A stretch of DNA of 64,000 nt, taken from the NCBI GenBank assembly GCA_031310005.1, contig CM062386.1, forward strand, positions 2,666,001 to 2,730,000, given 5' to 3'. The position numbers were made by a program, and so were the translations under genes. Positions 23,065-34,969 of this stretch are shown one piece after another. Position 1 is the first letter of the stretch. The number at the start of each line of letters is the position of its first letter. This stretch comes from Dactylellina haptotyla (Eukaryota > Ascomycota > Orbiliomycetes > Orbiliales > Orbiliaceae). The notes under the pieces are model-generated. The model saw only the letters and a program-made list of their open reading frames with translations. It was not told where the DNA came from and made no database searches.

Positions 23065-23262
23065 ATTTGTGATCTATTAGGCAGCATGAGCATTCATCAC
23101 GGACCGGTTAGCTAGTCGGATATTTCTATGGTTTGTGATGGTGGTGGAGGCGGTGAAAGTGGTGGTGATAATGGGTATGCTACTGATTGCGCGCGCGCGA
23201 GATAACACGAAGACACGAACACAGGTACACACGCATGCACATACACACATACACACACACAC
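22988..23262. repeat. TA, GC and CA dinucleotide tracts around the mot1 start
   Basis: A TA tract at 22988-23009 lies inside mot1 intron 1. A (GC)n stretch at 23189-23199 and a CA-rich tract at 23227-23262 lie just upstream of the start codon. Alternating purine-pyrimidine DNA of this kind can adopt Z-form under supercoiling; no function is shown. Confidence 0.8.
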
Positions 23263-24903
23263 GCAGAGACAGAAAAATAATAAGAAAAATGTTGGATTTG
23301 ATTTGGGTATGAATTCGAATCCGGCTGCCTGGGTTTTGGGTAACGGCGGGTTGGATGTCTACCTCGCGGGGGAAATGTGTTGCTGTGTTGCTGTGTTGCG
23401 GTTGCGTTGCGGATGACGTTGGGAGACCGAAGCCGATTGGCTGGTGCGGTGCAGCGTGGGACAGACCGCAGCAGCAAACAGCAGCAGCGGACGGCAGGAC
23501 AGCAGGGTTGCGCGCAACACACCCTCCGCTGGCTGGTCTGGCAGTGGCGAGAGGGGAGATTGGGTGTGGTTGTAGCTGATGCTCGTTCGGGGGGATGGCC
23601 GGGCTTTAACTATCAAACATCCCTCTATTTTATATACGCTCGCACTCCAGGGGATCACCCCACCCTGGCCAATCACAGCCCGACGCGGATTTTTTTCCTC
23701 TTCGATGGAGCCCACAAAAACAAAGGCGAAACGAACCCACAAATTTAATCACCATGCTATCAACGGCCATTATCGTCAACCTTGCCCGGCAAACAGGATC
23801 CTCCCGCGTCGACGCCAAGGCTGGCAGAGCAGAAACCACTTGCTCGGTGGCAATAATAGCTGCAAATTTGATACTACCGCACCTATTATCCCCTCCTCCT
23901 TCTCTGGTCCAACGAGAGACGCCGGATCCTGTGGACCAAGTGCAAAACGCGTCGCGGATGGGAATAGGTCGGGTGGTCGGCATCACGGTAAGGACAAGGC
24001 TGCCTGTCCGTCCTGTTCATATAAGATTATCAGATGCATCTAATCTGATTTTTTTTTTCCGTCTCCTCTGGCAGCGAGATGTGTTGTCCCGATCCTTCGG
24101 GTGGCAGATGGGGCGAGAACGACGCGACTTGTTCCCAACGTCAGCCGTACGTTTAATTCTAGCCCAACGACGCCAGGCCTCCAGATAGAGCGGTGCATGC
24201 CGAGAACACACGGCTGTGAGAACCTGGTGATGGTGATCGATGTTTGCGGCCGATTTCTGCACTTCAGTTGGTGATGACGATGGAACCGCGTGTAGCCAAG
24301 TGGTTTCGAGCCCAGCTGGTCAGGATGACTGGTGTGGGCATGTGTTTTCCCGTGACTGTGGAATAAGCACAAGCTGCAAGGTACAGCCAGCCAGCCAGCC
24401 AGCGTGTACTTACTTGCTCGCGAAGGGCTACGACATCCGCCCTCAGCTTCCGCTTCCTCCTCCTTTCATCGTCGTCGTCGACGGAGACAGCATTGTGCTT
24501 GACTTGCGGCAGCATCAGGAAATACCACCCGGACCCGGACCAGCCCAGCTCTCGACCGGCCCGCAGCATTCTCTTTTTTGTTGGCTTCGACATCCGCTAC
24601 GTCACATGATTGCCAGCTCGTCCAACCCCCAGCGAGCTCAACAGCGACAGACAGGATCTCTCAAGCTAGGCCCGTAGCAGCCCAGCAGCCCAGCAGCCAG
24701 AAGGACCAGCCAGGACCAGCCAGTAGCCGGCCCGCCAGCACGCCAACGTTTGCAAGCTGCCACCGCCAGCAAGATATCCATCCCTTCTGGATTCTTTCCG
24801 ATATCTTCTTCGATCGAGATCTCCCCGCCCCGAAGAGCAAACCTGCCCGCCTGCCCGCCTGCTTGCATCGACTCCCGGCTGATCCTGCTCTTGTCAGCCA
24901 ACA
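23065..24903. promoter_or_regulatory. Divergent promoter region between mot1 and the Ark1-type kinase gene
   Basis: 1.84 kb between two start codons pointing away from each other, so it must hold both promoters. CA, GC and CAG-like repeats are frequent: CCAG repeats at 24385-24402 and again at 24675-24725. The side next to the kinase is C-rich on the plus strand, as expected of a leader. A 191-codon frame at 24578-25153 overlaps the kinase start in another frame but looks like a composition artefact. No TATA box can be assigned with confidence. Confidence 0.6.
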
Positions 24904-27900
24904 ATGGCTTCAAGCTACAACAACTACGATGCCCAGCCCCAAGCCGCCCCTTACGACTCCTCCTCGGCCTCCTCATCCTACCGCTACCCTTCACCGAACC
25001 CTCAGCAAGCTGCTCAACAACCCCGTCAACACCACCACCACCATCAGCAGCAGCAGCAGCCTCACGCCGCCTATACCCCTAAACAAAACACCGCTCCTCC
25101 CGGTACATTCCAGCCGGGCACTCAGATCAAGGTCGGCTCGCACAATTGCGTAGTCGAAAGATACCTCTCCGAAGGTTAGCCATCCCCATATATCTCAGTC
25201 ACGTCAATATCTCAGAGCTATAAATGACATTTTGCATTTGTAATACCCTGCTAAACAAATGGTGCTCCTTTTCGGCTGGAAACAGGAGGATTCGCCCATG
25301 TCTACGTTGTTAAGATCGATCAAGTCGTCGATGGAACCAACATCGCGGTCCTTAAGCGGGTCGCGGTTCCAGACAAAGAGGCGCTGGCGAACATGCGGAC
25401 TGAAGTAGACACCATGGTAGATACACGCACGCCCAAAAATTCACTGTTTACGAGGGAGATCCCTCGGTCTCCCCTCTAACAGAGGAGCTTGCACGGAAGA
25501 CTAATGACAAGCGTTTCTGTTGATGGACTAGAAAAGGCTTAAAGGACACCGGCATATCGTAAAATATATTGACTCACACGCGTCACACCTAAAGGGAGGC
25601 GGGTACGAAGTCTTTCTCCTGATGGAATTTTGTGCCGGTAAGAACTGAAACACAGCTTCAATACATTCGTCGAGTTGGGGGGGACCTCATGACTGATATA
25701 TATCATTTCCATATGCAGGTGGTGGCTTGATTGACTTTATGAACACGCGGCTTCAGCACCGGCTGACTGAGCCGGAAATTCTCAAGATATTCAATGATGC
25801 GGCCGAGGGAGTTGCCACCATGCACTACCTCCAACCTCCTCTGCTCCACCGTGATCTTAAGATTGAAAACATCTTGATCACCCCGGAGCCCAGGACCTAC
25901 AAGCTCTGTGACTTTGGCTCTTCCGCAGAACCTCGACCGGCTGGGAAAAACGTGACCGAATGTCGGATGATAGAGGATGATATCCAAAAGCACACGACTT
26001 TGCAGTACCGCTCTCCAGAGATGATTGATGTGTTCCGTGGTCAAGCAATAGACGAAAAGTCCGATATATGGGCCCTCGGTGTCCTGTTATACAAGTTATG
26101 CTACTATACCACTCCATTCGAGGACCAGGGACAGCTCGCAATCCTAAACGCCTCTTTCAAGTACCCTCCGTACCCTCAGTTTTCCTCGCAAGTCAAAGGC
26201 CTCATTGGTTTGTACCCATACCCGCCATTTTAAACAAGATCTCAAAGATCGCTAACAAGTCAATAGGATCTATGTTACAGGAAGATCCTCGGAAACGGCC
26301 TAACATATATGAAATAGTCAGCACCGTTTGTAGATTACGGGGACAGGAAGTCCCTATAAAAAATGTACTTGAAAATCATATTGTCCGCTATACATCTTTA
26401 CCTCCAATCGCTAACCTCATGCGGTAGATCTATGACAAGCCTCCAATCCGCACAAGCTCGTTACCGACCTCCCCACCAGTGACAACTTACCAAACGGCTG
26501 CTCTGGTAAAGGAGGCACCTCAACCTCCCCCTAAAACCGAACTCCCGCAGATACAGCAGATGAGGAGAGGTCGGCCGCCGAAGCCAGACTCCGAAAGCCC
26601 CCGAAAAACCCCAGCTTCAACTTCCCGCGGACCGAGTGCGAAGGTCACAAATGACCCGTTCGCAGCACTCGACACGTCTTCTCGTGACGACGACATATCG
26701 ACCCGATTTCCGAGTGTAGAACAGTTCTCATTGCTCCACGATCAAGGCGCTCGATTCGACTTTGGCTCTCCACCTCCGGAACCCCCCCCAGCCAACTCGA
26801 ATAATCTTAGCACAAGGGTTATGCATAAGTTAGCCGATCAAGCATTTGATGATATGCCTCAAATCACGGCTTCGAAGTCGCAACCCCTCCCCGCCGAGCC
26901 TTCATCGGGATCTTCGAGTTCGTCTCTTCCGGAGTCTAGGAGAATCAAAACAGGCACAGGAGGCGCTTCTTCCTCCAAACCCGCTATGATATCCCAGGGA
27001 ACGATGACCGGCCCTCCCTCTAACAATTCTTCATTGCCCCGAAACGTGAGCTCCGATAAATTTCAATCAAAGCCCATCGCTGACAGCGTCTCGATGACGA
27101 ATACATCAACCGGCACATTTATGAGACCGCCATTAGGAGAGCACAGGTCCTCTTCTACCTCCCCTTACAGTCCAGCTAATCTAGCCAGACGATCTTTTGA
27201 GCCACCAAGGCCTGTTTCGACCATCGGGTCAAGGCCCACTCCATCCGCAAAGGCACGACCCAAGAGCACCCACATCGAATCCAACCTCGATTTCTTGCGC
27301 GATCTGGACTCGTCCTCGCGTTCGAGACAACCACACCCAACGCAGCCGCCGAAACTCGAAAATAGCACAACCGGCCGATCTACTTCCTCTGCAGTCTCCG
27401 AACACATCGAGTCGAGTGTGGACTTCCTACGAGTACTGCAGCTCGAATCGGATGCCTCTAAAGGTGGCAGAGTTGACAAGCGCGTACCAAACTCCAATCC
27501 GCCAAGTTCAAAGCATAAGAAGACACCTTCCGTGACACTAGTAAACACCAAAAACAAGTTAGCAGGACGATTTGGCGAAGCCTTCAAGATGTTCGAAACT
27601 GGTAACTCAGATTCCAAGAGAAGTGGCAAGCCTCCGAGCCCACATTCCAGTGAATTTCCCTCCGATGAGTATCTCAGTCAGGAATACTCAGACTTGCAAG
27701 TAAGCAGCTCGGAAATACCAGCTGAGATCCGACGAGAGATGGAGAAACGGCAACTCCAAGAGGAGGAAAGAAGGGTAGAGGCTGCAGCGGCTGCGTACAA
27801 ACAATCAGTTGCAGAAAGAGGGCCAGGCGGTCGACCTCCGAGACCTAGAGCTGGATCTATACAGCGCAAAGTTCATGCCTTATTGAACGAAGACGAACGA

Positions 27901-28413
27901 GCATCACCCGCCCCGCGTACTGCTGAGGGGTATGGACGTTATACAGATGCCCCTACGGCAAAGCCACACGAAGCTCTTGAGAAACAGCTGCAAGGCCTCT
28001 CAATGACCGACTCCATGAATAATAGCGAGCCTACTTCAGCTTCGTCCGAGCCACCGCCTTCTGTAAAATCACTGGTTAACCGCTACGCCCGATCTGGAGG
28101 CGAACCTCAGCCCATATCGCAATCTTCTTCTGTTCCCACCTCCATAGCTTCTACTCCTGCAACATCCACGACCCGCCAGGTTCCCCCGCGCCCGGCGCCG
28201 AAGCCTGAGAAACTGAGAAGACTTATCCCGGCAGAGCCCCGCCCTGACTTTGGATACGGGTCTCCGAGATCCGAGATCAGGGAGTCGCCGGTACAGGATG
28301 CACAGTCCCCCGGCTTCAGCGGAAGAGATGATGAGCTCCTCGAATTTCGGAAACGATTCCCCAGTCTCTCGGGTTCGGAATTTGAGACGGCGGGAACATA
28401 TGCCAGGCGGTGA
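24904..28413 (+). CDS. ark1: Ark1/Prk1-type actin-patch serine/threonine kinase
   Basis: Member of the Ark/Prk (NAK/AAK1) kinases, which phosphorylate endocytic coat proteins and regulate cortical actin. Six exons: 24904-25174, 25286-25416, 25532-25637, 25719-26207, 26267-26364 and 26428-28413; introns 111, 115, 81, 59 and 63 bases; 1,026 residues. The N-terminus is Gln/His/Pro-rich (HHHHH then QQQQQ). The kinase domain spans ~75-360: glycine loop LSEGGFAHVY, likely catalytic Lys114, HRDLKIEN with Asp215, and DFG at 234-236. The family-typical QYRSPEM follows. The ~660-residue tail is disordered, Pro/Ser-rich, with RFPS motifs near both ends ([19 protein letters not shown]) and two copies of an HIES..DFLR motif at ~647 and ~691. 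The start ATG has a good context (ACAATGG). Which of the yeast paralogues it matches best cannot be told. Confidence 0.93.
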
Positions 28414-31400
28414 GGGATTAAAAACCGGGGTTTTCCCTTGATACTCCTTCGTTGCCGAATTTCTATTCCGATACGACGAAAATCAGATGGGTCCTCTCAT
28501 TGTGTCTGTGCAGTAAGATCATCATAAATCGTCATATTGATTTTCTTTTCTTTTGCATCTCTGCGTATGTATGTACTTGTTTGCTTCCCAGCGATATCCA
28601 TATTTTTAGCCGTAATTCCTGTAACGATAGAGCTTGCTTCCCTCCCGGTTTGAAATACAGTCACGAGAACAGCGATTTCGATTAGTATTTCTAAAATTAT
28701 CGTGAAGAGGCGCAAAAAGCCGTGGTAAGATTCCAATTAGAATAGTCTTCTCTTACGTTTTACAATTTCCCTTCCGTAATATTAATGATTGGATCTTCAT
28801 TGGCTGTTGCCAAATAAGGTTGTAATTTAGTGCTCAAAAATAGTGGGACCCGTCCCGGGGACCTGCTTCTCGTCCCGTTCATACGAGAATGTCAAAAACT
28901 ATGGTAAAGCACGGGCACATACGGAGAATCCGACTGGGTGAACTTAAGAAGTTCGTGCATGTCACATCGTATTTTCGTCATCACCGAATGCATTCAGATG
29001 GGGTTTTTGCGACATGCCTGCCTCGAAAAGTCTTCGTTTCGGCACTTGCGCTGCCTTCGTAACAAAAATGTAACACAAACAACACATACTTCTCCCAACA
29101 CACAGTGCTCACACCACATCTCCATTGGTTCGTACTTCGGGCTAGCCTTAATTCGCGAAAAAAATTTTAATTTTGAAAACTAAAAATTAAAAAGCTCCAC
29201 CCGGCATCCAGGGAGGGAATCTAATGTTTCATACCCCAGATTTACCCCAGAATACCGTCGTCAGCCGAAAACAAAAAATAAAGAAATAAATATCCACGAT
29301 ATCTGGGACTGCGCCTTGCATCTAAAAAAGCTTGGTCGCTACGGAACCATGGACGTTCGGATGTTCCCCGTCAAGATAGGCAGGAACATGGCACCTCCGT
29401 GACTAAAATATTAGCTACAATAGCTACCTATCCAGCGATTTTTCAGGAAGAAGGGAGGATACATTCCATCTAGGTATCCCTCAGGTACCTACCAATTCCG
29501 TTTGGTGTTCAAAAACATGGCTTGAGAGACCGGGCCTTGTGAACGTGCCCACTCGTTTTAGTTCCATTTCAAGCCTCACGAGCTCTCTATGGCGAGTCAG
29601 GTGGCCCTCGCTCCCTCCGACTTCGTATGGAGATATATTTAAAGATGATAGCTATAGTGAGAGCGAATAGTAAAAAAAAAATGCCTCAATCGGAGAGAGA
29701 CCGTATATTACCAGACTATTTAATTTCCATGGTTGCCATTTTCGCTGTCGCGTGACAGCTAGCCAGAACAACCCAACTCCAGAAACCACTTAGCTGTCGC
29801 ATTTGTTACCTCTCGAGCCCATACCTCCCAAGCCGAGGATAGCTTTATTCAGGTTGGAGCAAAGCAGACGTCCTTTCCCAGGATCACTAGATGTAGATTG
29901 ACCGATCCATGGACAGCGATTGTTGCCATCTTGCACGTCTCCAAAGTAGTCTAGTCTAGTCTAGCCTACCCTAGCTGGAGCAAAGGCAGGCAAGAAACCA
30001 GAAAACCCATTTTGTTGCAAGAGCTAGAAACCAAAAATGCAAATCTCTTGGAGCTCACGGACATCTTGTCCGAGCTGGAACACGAAGCATGGCCACTACC
30101 CCGGAAACGACATCAGTACCCCAGATTATGTTTTTTTTTTTCAGACTACGTCTCAAAAATTTCCGTCTTGTATTTCTGAAGACTCTTTGCCTCCCCTAGA
30201 GCTTGCTAGCTGGCGGTATGCTCCATTTTAGCCTACCTCGTGGGCGATTGATTGATTGGACTTTTCCATGCGCATGCACGCAACATGTGTGCGGATTATA
30301 AGTCACGAAAAATATTGCATGGCTTTCCGCTCATGCACCCCGGATTTTGTTTTCTTTTTCCTCCCCAAAGAGTCGGGTTCAACGTTTTCTGGGGGGTACA
30401 AGAGGAGCCTTACATATAGTGAGGGGCTGGGTGGAAGAAAAAAATACGGGTCCACTACGTGCACTGCAGTGCTAAGCTAAGCTGTTGTCGTGGATTTAGG
30501 GGAAACTAAAAAAAAAAAAAAACCATGAGGCATTTCCATGTGCGCGCTGTTCGATCTAAGCAAGACCACACTCACTGCACAGCTGCCAACCAACCAACCG
30601 ACTGGCCAACCAGTATTCTCGTTAGGCGGGCAGGCAGGCAGGCGCAAGGTGTGGTGAAAATGGGAACCTGTGATGTAAGATTTGTTAGCCCGACTTTAAA
30701 CCGGAACTAGAATCTGTAAACCGAAGGACGCCACGTATTTCAACACATTGCGGGGAAGCTCTCCCTGACTCCTATTAGCTCTCGACTAGCACGAAGAGGA
30801 AAGAAAAGGAGGGGTGGCGACCTATCCCGCTCCACTACGAATCACGGGGTATAGACAAGATTATCATCACACCCTCTCGTCTCGTTCTCGCCTCGTCTCG
30901 TTTTCTCGAACCGTTGCGTTTCACCGTAAAGACGGAAAGGTAACTTAAAAAACCCACAGCTGCTAATCACAAAATGCGGGGAAAGACGTCCAAGTTGAGA
31001 AATATATAGACAAATTTTTACTCGATAAATAGACGAGCTCAAGTTCGGGTATCGCTTTTCCCTCTGAAGCTAAACCCTATGCCGTTATATCTGGGGAATC
31101 CGTGAAAGCATTTTTTTCGTTTAAGAAAAATTTTCTTCTTATTATGCACGCACCCACACATACACGATCGAATTTTTGGTGACGGCTCGCGGAACTGCAG
31201 GCCTGCAGCCGTGACCGCCGGGTGAGGAGCTCGGGAGACGACAGGTGTCTGTGTGTGGAAAAGGGTTCGGAGACCAAAAAACGCCTCAATAGGCTTTTTT
31301 AGATACAAAGTAGGATGAAGCAATCGGGGGTTTCTTTCTTTCTCTTTCTGTCGAGGAAAGTGGTATTTTCGTTTTGGGTGATATCCATAATCGATCAATA

Positions 31401-32302
31401 GAACGGGAAGAAAAAAAAAGATGCTCGGAAGAAAACGGATGCCAACGAAAAACAAGGATACGGAGGAAAAAAACCAAGTTTGTGATGATCTAATGTGACG
31501 CTCAAGGAGAAAATGCTATTGCTGAGCACACAGCTACAGCACTGGTATGAAATAATCGTGAATGAAATAGCAAAGCAAGGAGGGGTAAGAAAATATCATC
31601 CAAAAAGAAAAAATGAAAGGAGAGTCGAAAAACCCTGCATCACAAGTTCGCCTGAAATGTGGATTTATCCAAAAGACATCAGTAAATAACATGATATACT
31701 CCTGATGGCAAGGAAAGATAAAAGATAAATGTCAGAAATAAAAAAGGAAAACATAAAATGATCATCTACAGATCCAGGCTCCTGCAAGACAGAAATATGA
31801 AATGAAAAAGTGAAATGTTGAAAAATGATTTCCCGCCGTAACAATGCAGTTGTCGTTAGTTCGAATAAAAAGGAACAAAAAAAAGAAAGAAATAGAAGAA
31901 AAGGAGGGGAATAGATAATGTACAGAAATGAAGAACACCGAGCCTCGAAACTTGAATTCCAGCCGGAGATCCGAAAGTCCCAAAAGTGAAAAAAGTGATA
32001 AAGAATTAACAAAAACAAAACAACGAAGCTAACTTTTTGGTATTGCGAGTGTTGGTACTACCGAATATGCCATGGTAAACCGAATGCGCGCAATGGGTAT
32101 ATTTATGTAATCAGGTTGTTGAATGCTGATGGTCTGTACAGATACGACATTAAACATTGGTATAGTATTTTTGGATATCGAATTATCGAATATCGAGTGG
32201 TTATTTCAGTGCTTGTAGAATATATAAAATTCGTCGCCAAGGAATGTTCCGGACCCTGTCCGGTGCTGTAAGGGTTATGAGAGGTCGGCTGCTTGTCCCC
32301 AT
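28414..32302. other. Gene-free stretch between ark1 and the bZIP gene
   Basis: 3.9 kb where both flanking genes end (convergent), so no promoter is required. It is AT-rich with scattered A/T runs (30130-30140, 30510-30523), a CTAGT pentamer repeat at 29947-29966 and GCAGGCAG/CCAACCAA repeats at 30585-30645. Frames are at most 138 codons and unconvincing on both strands. No tRNA or other structured RNA could be recognised. It may hold non-coding transcription or decayed repeats, but nothing can be assigned. Confidence 0.6.
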
Positions 32303-33610
32303 TCACCTCATGCTGCTCGTTGGGAAACTAGTGAACGGATGTGGAAATTGTAGAGGTCCCATGGAATAAGGGTTTGAGAACAGATCAACCGTCCAAGATC
32401 CAGCGCTGTAATACTGCTGAAGCATACTTTCGTTATCAGCTGCGGAGTTTGGCACTTTCAATGAAAGTGAAGCCGGTTGTGAGGTTGCTGGCCCACCTTC
32501 TGCTGAAGACAGCGCTGGAAGGTGATGCATTTGCTGGCCCGTCGTCATTGGCGGGTTTCGCTGAGTCATGAAATCAACATTGTCGATTGGATGCTCGTCG
32601 TCTTCTTCGGCGTCGTTCTCATCGTACATTTCTGCATCGTATTCTTGGTCTGGTTGTTTTCAATCAGCACTTGAGCACTTTTTATTTTTATTTTTTAGAA
32701 AACTTTTCGAAAACTGTCGTTCTTACCTAGTTTATCCATGTGGGCCTGGTACTGTTGGGGGTAAAGAGTAGCCAGAGATGCAAGATCAGGGGCGTGCGAA
32801 AAGCGTCTCGGGGCAGAAATCGGAGATGGTCGGGCGAGGAATGTGTGGTTAGAACCACCAATCGCAGGAGATGGTTCGGATGTCACAGGAGATGTCATTT
32901 CCACAGACACCGACGGGGAAGTTACCTTTCTACCAGGTGACTGAGCCATGTTGGCGGGTTTCTGGAAGAAAGAGGACTCGGACAGTCGTCTCATTTTCTT
33001 GTAGCTGTTGCTGCCTAACTGCCCCATATGCTGGTTGTGAAACTGATGCTGAGGAGGTCGTCCTAATAGTCTCTGGTGCAAGGCTCTCTGAACGTGAGGT
33101 GGGTGAGGAGGAAGAGAAGGGACCGGCCCCGCGGGAACGGCGTCGTTATCTGTAAAAGCTTTGAGTTCTGCATGAACGTCGATACGCTTCTCAAGCAAAA
33201 TCCTTTCCAGGAGAGAATTCTTGTACCGCAACATCAGCACCTCATCGGCCGCGCTGCGAGACGATTGCTGAAGCGTCGCAAGCGTCTCCTCTTGCTGCTT
33301 AATAGTAGCTTCGAGGTGTTTAATGTATTCTGTTCTACGTTCTCGGAAAGCTGTGGTTCACAGAGGCTCTCATTAGCTTTCTTACCTCGACCATCGGCAA
33401 AAGACTAAAGATTTCCAAGCAAGAACGAATTATATTCTTACCTGCTTGTGCTGCCCGGTTTCTCATCTTCCTCTCTTCTTGTGTCGCATACACAGGCTTC
33501 CGTCCGCCCTTCCGCTTCTGAGCAGCGGCTGCGTCCGGAACGGTGTTCCCTTCTGGAGAAGACATGGAGGAAGAGGGAGAACCAGGTGATTCCTTAACAG
33601 CGGCCGCCAT
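32303..33610 (-). CDS. Yap/AP-1-type bZIP transcription factor
   Basis: Three exons: 33442-33610, 32727-33350 and 32303-32649; introns 91 and 77 bases; 379 residues. The basic region KRKGGRKPVYATQEERK.. runs ~32-62 and contains NRAAQAAFRERR, the Yap-type DNA-contact signature (N51, Q55, F58, R59). The first intron interrupts it between A56 and A57. The leucine zipper follows (LEATIKQQEETLATLQQ...LLERILLEKR) to ~115. The rest is Ser/Pro/His-rich, with a PISAPRRFSHAPDLASLATLYPQQYQAHM block, an acidic patch (DENDAEEDDEHPIDNVDF) and a hydrophobic C-terminus. No cysteine-rich redox domains like those of Yap1 are visible, so an oxidative-stress role should not be assumed. A 97-codon open frame ends 16 bases before the ATG. 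I cannot match it to a named regulator. Confidence 0.88.
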
Positions 33611-33626
33611 TTCTCCGAATTTGAAT

Positions 33627-33920
33627 TTATGTTATTTCTCTTGAGAGTGAGATTATCCTCCTCTTGTTTGAGAGACTGTTTATTAAGATAGAACCCTTAA
33701 CCTCGTGACACCACGGGCCTACAGCCTCTGCTGGATTCCACCGACAAACTGATGAGAGCAGCGGTCTGACACCCGCTGAAGACACCAAATACGAAAGTTG
33801 GCCTAGAAGAGCGTGTGGGAATCTTGTTAATACCGAAGTCATCAAATGATGAAGAGACAACGCTGTCAAAATTATGCCTGTATGGGAAGGTACAACGGGG
33901 GAGAACGATAATCGAGACAA
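33627..33920 (-). promoter_or_regulatory. Candidate upstream open reading frame of the bZIP gene
   Basis: A 97-codon ATG-started frame on the same strand stops with TAA 16 bases before the bZIP ATG. Its product (MSRLSFSPVVPSHTGIILTA...) matches nothing I know. Upstream frames control several fungal bZIP genes (GCN4/cpc-1 type), which makes this position suggestive. Whether the transcript extends this far is unknown. Confidence 0.35.
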
Positions 33921-34940
33921 CTTGGATTATTTAAAAGAAAGATACTGGTGAGATGGGCTATTGTGCAGTGACATCGGTCTTCCGCCTTTCTGTTCCCACT
34001 TCTCCGTCTTTCCCTCGTCTATACAGGTATGGATAATGGCAAATACCAGAAAGAACAAATCCACACACACTTTTGTAAGTTATGAAGTCTCGCGGAGAAG
34101 GGCCTTATCTTTCTGGACGGCGTATAGACTAATCGGTCTATACAGAGGGGAACCGCAAGTAGGGACGCAGAGGGGATTAAGGTCGCAGATGGGAACAAGG
34201 GCGAATACACAAGGCGATTGAGCAGAAGTAGGAAAAGAAGAATCGAAACGCAGAAACATGGCACTTTTCACTCAAGAGGATTCGCCGTGTATGCAAGGAA
34301 GGGACATGTCACACCTACGTACTTTTTTTGGCCAACTTTTTTTTGTTTCTTTTCAGTTTTGCAATTATGTTTTGGGAAAGAGAGGCGATTTTGCTTTCTG
34401 CTGCTATTATATTTTCGGTTTGTTTTTCCACCAAAAGTCAAATGTATGGGAGGCAATTCAAGCCTTCACTCTGTAATTGCAGAAAATCCGTGAATTGGCT
34501 CAGAACAACGGCGACAAGCGAAATAAACGATTTCCCGCGCGGTTGATTTGCAATACAATGGGATGCAGGTACCAGAAAACCCTTGGTGGAGGCTCAAGGA
34601 GAGATAGACGACGGTCCCGCGCAAAAGATAGGCGAAAGGGAAAAAAATAAAATAAAATGATTTTATAATCGAAAGGTGGTTGATGATAGCAGCTTCAGAA
34701 ATCAATTTTGGAGTGTAATGAAAACCGATGGGGGAACAGGAAAGCTGGGGAACTGTGCGAAGATAAGGAAAGCCCGTTAGCAAACCATTTGTAATTAGCA
34801 CGCTGGAACCGAAGGCAAGCCAAGTTGCAACAGTAAACTGCGACTTAGCTGGGAAAATTAATGAACAGAAAACAGGCAAGCATGGCCAGCGTTCGAGCAT
34901 TTTTTCGGTCACCTTGGCCCCTTGTTTTTCCTCACTCTTG

Positions 34941-34969
34941 GTCTCTCTCTCTCTCTGTCTCTCTCTCTT
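34941..34969. repeat. TC dinucleotide tract
   Basis: Polypyrimidine (TC)n with one G interruption, about 29 bases, in the upstream region of the bZIP gene. Confidence 0.85.

Noticed and set aside
24578-25153. 191-codon frame overlapping the kinase start
   Set aside because: Runs in another frame through the kinase's first exon; Ser/Pro/Thr/Gln-rich by-product of CAG/CCA-rich DNA.
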